From contig CAJXWA010000002.1 of NCBI GenBank assembly GCA_913062525.1, forward strand, positions 1-64,000: a DNA stretch of 64,000 nt. The letters run 5' to 3'. A program made the translations under genes and the position numbers. The DNA comes from an uncultured Alphaproteobacteria bacterium. GTDB taxonomy: Bacteria > Pseudomonadota > Alphaproteobacteria > Sneathiellales > Sneathiellaceae. Positions 60,089 through 64,000 of this stretch are shown one piece after another. How positions within the stretch are numbered: the first letter of the stretch is position 1; each line of letters starts with the position of its first letter. Under the pieces are notes generated by a model. It saw only the letters and a program-made list of their open reading frames with translations. It made no database searches and was not told the origin of the DNA.

Positions 60089-60353
60089 TCTTCTTGAATT
60101 CGTTATGTTTCTTGTAATTTTGGGTGATAACCACGAACCTAAAAATTGTGAATGTGTTTGTTTTTGAGAAGATTGGGAATTTCATAGGCTTACCGCAATT
60201 ATTTAGTAATGTTTAACCCTTATAAACTTTCCTTAGGTGGTATGTTGCGCCATGTCTATTTACATAAGAGCGCAATGCGTAAATCCCCAAGATTTTTGGT
60301 TGGCAACCCATCGAACGGCGTAAGCGTTGGATGTATCAAAGAAAGTAAAATTG

Positions 60354-61088
60354 ATGTCAGAGATAAATGATACCGGTAAAAGTCGAGCAGGTTTTGGCCA
60401 TAATCGAGGACATGTACCCCCAGAAGAATTAAAGGCTGAATTGGCAGCACTTCAAGAAGCAGAAGCGCGAACAATAACCCAGCATGCCAAGTCGCCAAGC
60501 TTGATTGATTATATCTATGAGGTTCGATTTTATCCCGGCGGTGATCTGACAAAGGGTGATCTGAAAGCCTATGATATTAAGCATGCTCGGCGTTCTCTAA
60601 ACGTTATTCTTGGTGTCACTCAACTCCCCATGGATACGCAGATAATTGAAAAACACATAGTGGAAGAAGAGCTCAAAGAGTGGAACGCAGCAAAGAGCCG
60701 GCGTTTGCTTCAAACCCTTATGGTGCATCATGTGTGGTTGCAGGGAAGTGCTGGCGGTGTTCGGGCTGATTTGTCGGGCGAAGATTTGAGCGGGGTGAAC
60801 CTAGAAGGCCGTGATCTCAGCCATGTGAGTTTAGCGAATGCAAATTTATCTAAGGCGGCATTGAAGGGTGCACGTTTGATCGGAACAGATCTGACCGGAG
60901 TTGATTTAAGCGGTGCAGATTTAAGCGGCTGCGATTTGACCAATGCTTCGTTGGCCGATGCAAACCTCATTGGTACAAAATTGACCGACACCAATTTAAA
61001 AGGAGCTGATCTTTGGCGCGCGAATTTGGCGAGAGCTATTATCTCCCCTGAAGCCCTTCACAAGGCATTGGGCTGTAGCGAAGACTAA
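60354..61088 (+). CDS. Pentapeptide-repeat protein with novel N-terminal region
   Basis: A(D/N)LSG.DL.G repeats: ADLSGEDLSGVNLEGRDLSHVSLANANLSKAALKGARLIGTDLTGVDLSGADLSGCDL; N-terminal GFGHNRG. Confidence 0.9.
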   Translation: MSEINDTGKSRAGFGHNRGHVPPEELKAELAALQEAEARTITQHAKSPSLIDYIYEVRFYPGGDLTKGDLKAYDIKHARRSLNVILGVTQLPMDTQIIEKHIVEEELKEWNAAKSRRLLQTLMVHHVWLQGSAGGVRADLSGEDLSGVNLEGRDLSHVSLANANLSKAALKGARLIGTDLTGVDLSGADLSGCDLTNASLADANLIGTKLTDTNLKGADLWRANLARAIISPEALHKALGCSED

Positions 61089-61146
61089 CAAGGGGTGTTA
61101 GGGGTTATAGGAATAAATTGGGCGGCGGGTAACCGCTGTCTGATGC

Positions 61147-61632
61147 CTAGCCAGTTTCAACAATATGCCCAACAAGGGAGATATAAACGATTATGTTGGC
61201 AACTCCCACCGTTCCGATCATTGTGACCAGTAATATATATCGATGGATATTGGCTTCTAGACGGGATTTCACTTGCCGCACTAATCGAAAATGATCAGAC
61301 ATAAACAGATTTATTTTACGAATTTTGAGTGTTTCAGTATGTTGCCATAATTGATAAATGAGCAAAATAGCAATGGCAAAAGAGCTAATTAGAAAGCTCA
61401 GAATAATCAATGCTCTAAAATGGGATATTTCCTGGCTGACGTAGGATCCGATCAGGACAAGTGATAGTTGTGCAAGGCAAGTCGCCCCCAATGTTGACCA
61501 TTGCCGCGTCTTTGCAAACAGCATGGTACGGGTGCTTTCCCGATACAGCGACAACATCTCAGCATGAGTTAAGTCATCAAGCTCTGATGGATCGAGGTCC
61601 TTCATTTCGTCACTATTTGATTCTGCGTTCAT
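61147..61632 (-). CDS. Hypothetical membrane protein (about 3 TM)
   Basis: Hydrophobic segments LGATCLAQLSLVLIGSYV, ALIILSFLISSFAIAILLIYQLW, YILLVTMIGTVGVANIIVYISLVG. Confidence 0.7.
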   Translation of the reverse strand: MNAESNSDEMKDLDPSELDDLTHAEMLSLYRESTRTMLFAKTRQWSTLGATCLAQLSLVLIGSYVSQEISHFRALIILSFLISSFAIAILLIYQLWQHTETLKIRKINLFMSDHFRLVRQVKSRLEANIHRYILLVTMIGTVGVANIIVYISLVGHIVETG

Positions 61633-61829
61633 TTTTTAAACTTTAACGTAAAAGTGCTAATTTTCTAATAAAATCAATATCTAGATGTTATTTAAATTGT
61701 AACTACAGTGCGAGAGGTGGGAAAGATGCGCTGAATTATCGTCGAAGTGAGAGGAAATTGTATTTATGTGTTGCTTAGTGAGATTACTCACCTAATTCGT
61801 TTATTGCAGCCAAATTATGGAGATTTTTA

Positions 61830-62192
61830 ATGACAGAAGCAGGCGCAGATTATGCGGCCACAGACCCAGACGTATTTAGCCGAGGAAGCCTTAGCCTGAC
61901 GTATGAACTTCTCCGAAGCAGAGATGCTGAGCTTGCACTGGTTGTGCGTAATATTTGCCACAGCGAACCGTTACCCAAAGGCCCGAACGTTCCTCAAAAT
62001 AAAAATTCAGATTATTTCAAAGTCACTCTGGATTCATTGCAAGTTCGAGCGATTGTGGAAAACCTTCATGTGGAAGAACAAAACGATCCGGGACGGATGG
62101 TGATGGCACAGGCGTTGATGGAAGATTGGATGAACTTGGCACGAAAAATGATCAGCGATCTGTTAGATGAAGAAAAACCACTCACTAATTGA
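61830..62192 (+). CDS. Hypothetical protein (120 aa)
   Basis: Complete ORF; no recognised domain. Confidence 0.55.
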   Translation: MTEAGADYAATDPDVFSRGSLSLTYELLRSRDAELALVVRNICHSEPLPKGPNVPQNKNSDYFKVTLDSLQVRAIVENLHVEEQNDPGRMVMAQALMEDWMNLARKMISDLLDEEKPLTN

Positions 62193-62200
62193 GTGGTTTT
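62174..62200. terminator. Hairpin AAAACCACTCA-CTAAT-TGAGTGGTTTT overlapping the end of the upstream ORF
   Basis: Perfect 11-bp stem with A-tract on one side and T-tract on the other: bidirectional terminator between convergent genes. Confidence 0.8.
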
Positions 62201-62217
62201 CTCTCATATCAATCAAC

Positions 62218-62904
62218 CTATTTGGGCTGTTTCACAATTCTCAAGTATGGCTTTAGAGTTTTCCAACCATCTAGGTATTTGTCTTTTGCCATTTCGTCAG
62301 TTACGGCAGGAACAATGATGACATCATCGCCATTTTTCCAGTTTACAGGGGTCGCAACTTTATGCTTTGCAGTCAGTTGCATGGAGTCCAGAACCCTTAA
62401 AATTTCATCGAAATTACGGCCCGTTGTCATAGGGTAACTCATCATTAATTTGATGTTTTTGTCTGGGCCCACGACAAAAACAGTTCTAACTGTTGCATTG
62501 GTCATTGCTGTTCTGTTTTCCATTGCCACGTTTTCATCGGCTGGAAACATATTGTACTTCAAAGACACATTCAGATCTGTATCTGCAATCATGGGAAAAT
62601 TGACTTTATACCCTTGAGTTTCCTCAATATCGGCTGCCCAACCAGCATGATTACCAACAGGATCAATACTAAGCCCAATGACTTTACAATTTCGTTTTTC
62701 GAATTCCGGTTTTAGTTTAGCCACATAACCAAGCTCAGTTGTGCACACCGGTGTGTAATCTTTTGGATGAGAAAATAGAATTCCCCAGCCATCTCCCAAC
62801 CAATCATGGAAATCTATTTTTCCTTCCGTGGTTTCTGCTGAGAAATTTGGTGCCTGATCGTTTATTCTAAGGGACATAAACTTAGCCTTCCTGTTCGGGT
62901 TCAT
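62218..62904 (-). CDS. Peroxiredoxin (1-Cys Prx6-like)
   Basis: GWGILFSHPKDYTPVCTTELGYVAKL; VIGLSIDPVGNHAGWAADIEE; YPMTTGRNFDEILRVLDSMQLT. Confidence 0.93.
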   Translation of the reverse strand: MNPNRKAKFMSLRINDQAPNFSAETTEGKIDFHDWLGDGWGILFSHPKDYTPVCTTELGYVAKLKPEFEKRNCKVIGLSIDPVGNHAGWAADIEETQGYKVNFPMIADTDLNVSLKYNMFPADENVAMENRTAMTNATVRTVFVVGPDKNIKLMMSYPMTTGRNFDEILRVLDSMQLTAKHKVATPVNWKNGDDVIIVPAVTDEMAKDKYLDGWKTLKPYLRIVKQPK

Positions 62905-62995
62905 CTTCTAAGAAATTAGTTACCTTGAATGTAAGATGAGGTTGGGCGGAAGTAAATGGAGACATGCATGAGTATAGAAAATACTGTGACGGCCC

Positions 62996-64000
62996 TTACA
63001 TTTGAAGATTTCTTTTAAACTCGCTTGGCGACATCCCCATACTTGCCCGGAAATCACGGCTGAAATGAGAACTGTCACTAAATCCGGCGCAGTATCCCAC
63101 GGTAGAAATGTCATGATCTACACGCTTCAATAAATCGCAAGCTATGTGAATTCTTAATGATCGGACGACACTTGAAAAAGACAGGTCAGTCTCTGCTAGC
63201 ATACGCTGCAGAGATCTTTTGGATGTTCCTAAATCCATGGCGAGTTCCTCCACTTTCCAGTTTCGGGATATCTCTGGGATCATGGCTCTAACTATTTTTT
63301 CCACCATCGCTTTGTATTGCCCCTTCACCGTAAGTGACATGAGGAACGAGCTGAGTAATTCATTCGACTGGTTGGGTCTGACCGGGGGATCAAAACGATC
63401 CCACAAAATGTGCCATGTTGCGAACTTGAAGTCGCACTGGTTTACCGATCGCTCAATGGTGCTGTTAGCGTAAATCGTTACCCACTCTCCAGCTTCATTA
63501 GGTGTTGTGCAAACGACAGATTTGCAACCTATCCCTTGTAATAGCGCAATCATCAACCCGCAAATTAAGTGGTTTTCAATTGGGTTCGGTGATTTTGGGG
63601 TGACCGAGTATCTCTTAAATCCAGCGCTATTTTCAGTTTCCGAACTGATTGCCACGCGGTTTGTCGAATGGGCAAACTTTTCAAATCTTTTCCAGCCTTC
63701 AAATAGGCGTTGCGGCGACGATGAATTTAGCGCCATTTTCCATATGGGATCATATGACGCTTTCTGGACGGAAAATCCGATGCCTAATATGGTTTCAGGA
63801 TTGGTTCGTTGCCAAAGATCTTCAAGAAAATTACGTTTCTCTTCCGCAGGGAAATGCGCATTCCGGACAGCCGCAGTTTTGCCAGCTCTACTCTGACGAT
63901 CGGCTTTTGTTGTCTCTTCAAGGCAAGTGCGTATCAGATTGACAAGACTAGTACGGGCAAACTCTTTGATCGTTTTTCTCCAGGCGTTCCTTGTTGATAT
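62996..64000 (-). CDS. AraC family transcriptional regulator (N-terminus beyond right window edge)
   Basis: C-terminal AraC HTH (WKVEELAMDLGTSKRSLQRMLAETDLSFSSVVRSLRIHIACDLL..DISTVGYCAGFSDSSHFSRDFRASMGMSPSEFKRNL). The frame is open past the listed ATG at 63736 (..FARTSLVNLIRTCLEETTKADRQ..PETILGIGFSVQKASYDPIWKMALNSSS). Confidence 0.88.
   Translation of the reverse strand: MSTRNAWRKTIKEFARTSLVNLIRTCLEETTKADRQSRAGKTAAVRNAHFPAEEKRNFLEDLWQRTNPETILGIGFSVQKASYDPIWKMALNSSSPQRLFEGWKRFEKFAHSTNRVAISSETENSAGFKRYSVTPKSPNPIENHLICGLMIALLQGIGCKSVVCTTPNEAGEWVTIYANSTIERSVNQCDFKFATWHILWDRFDPPVRPNQSNELLSSFLMSLTVKGQYKAMVEKIVRAMIPEISRNWKVEELAMDLGTSKRSLQRMLAETDLSFSSVVRSLRIHIACDLLKRVDHDISTVGYCAGFSDSSHFSRDFRASMGMSPSEFKRNLQM

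Noticed and set aside
63219-63997. Plus-strand ORFs overlapping AraC
   Set aside because: Antisense to the AraC frame, which has strong family motifs.
1-64000. CRISPR arrays, tRNA/rRNA genes, IS elements, prophage, toxin-antitoxin or canonical defence loci
   Set aside because: No regularly spaced repeats, no transposase/integrase/phage structural ORFs, no restriction/Cas/TA signatures and no recognisable tRNA cloverleaf seen by eye; a tRNAscan/Infernal run would be needed to exclude small RNAs.

Overview
The window is chromosomal DNA that looks alphaproteobacterial, with dense, mostly metabolic and transport gene content. I saw no rRNA, tRNA, CRISPR array, IS element or prophage. Main blocks, left to right: (1) the end of a nitrous-oxide reductase maturation cluster, nosD(partial)-nosF-nosY-nosL-nosX/apbE. 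(2) An apparent low-oxygen/stress island: cation:proton antiporter, APC permease and FtsH on the minus strand, divergent from an archaeal-type AMP/thymidine phosphorylase, a beta-CASP RNA-processing MBL nuclease, a formate/nitrite-type channel and a tandem universal stress protein. Three near-consensus FNR/CRP-type boxes (TTGA-N6-TCAA type) lie in front of its transcription units. (3) A split mnmD/mnmC pair. (4) An IclR regulator with a TAXI-TRAP transporter. (5) Assorted enzymes, including a Tat-signal superoxide-reductase-like protein. (6) CobW + amidohydrolase, divergent from a LysR + Dpp-type ABC operon. (7) MATE/HxlR, LuxR, ADH, LysE, and MarR with a QueG-like 4Fe-4S/SCP2-like fusion. (8) A tripartite tricarboxylate transporter (tctCBA) with an AbrB-type protein, a periplasmic binding protein and a TctDE-like two-component system. 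(9) Several regulators, a decayed solute-binding-protein pseudogene, a pentapeptide-repeat protein, a peroxiredoxin, and an AraC gene running off the right edge. All calls come from reading the sequence and ORF translations by eye; no database search was run.
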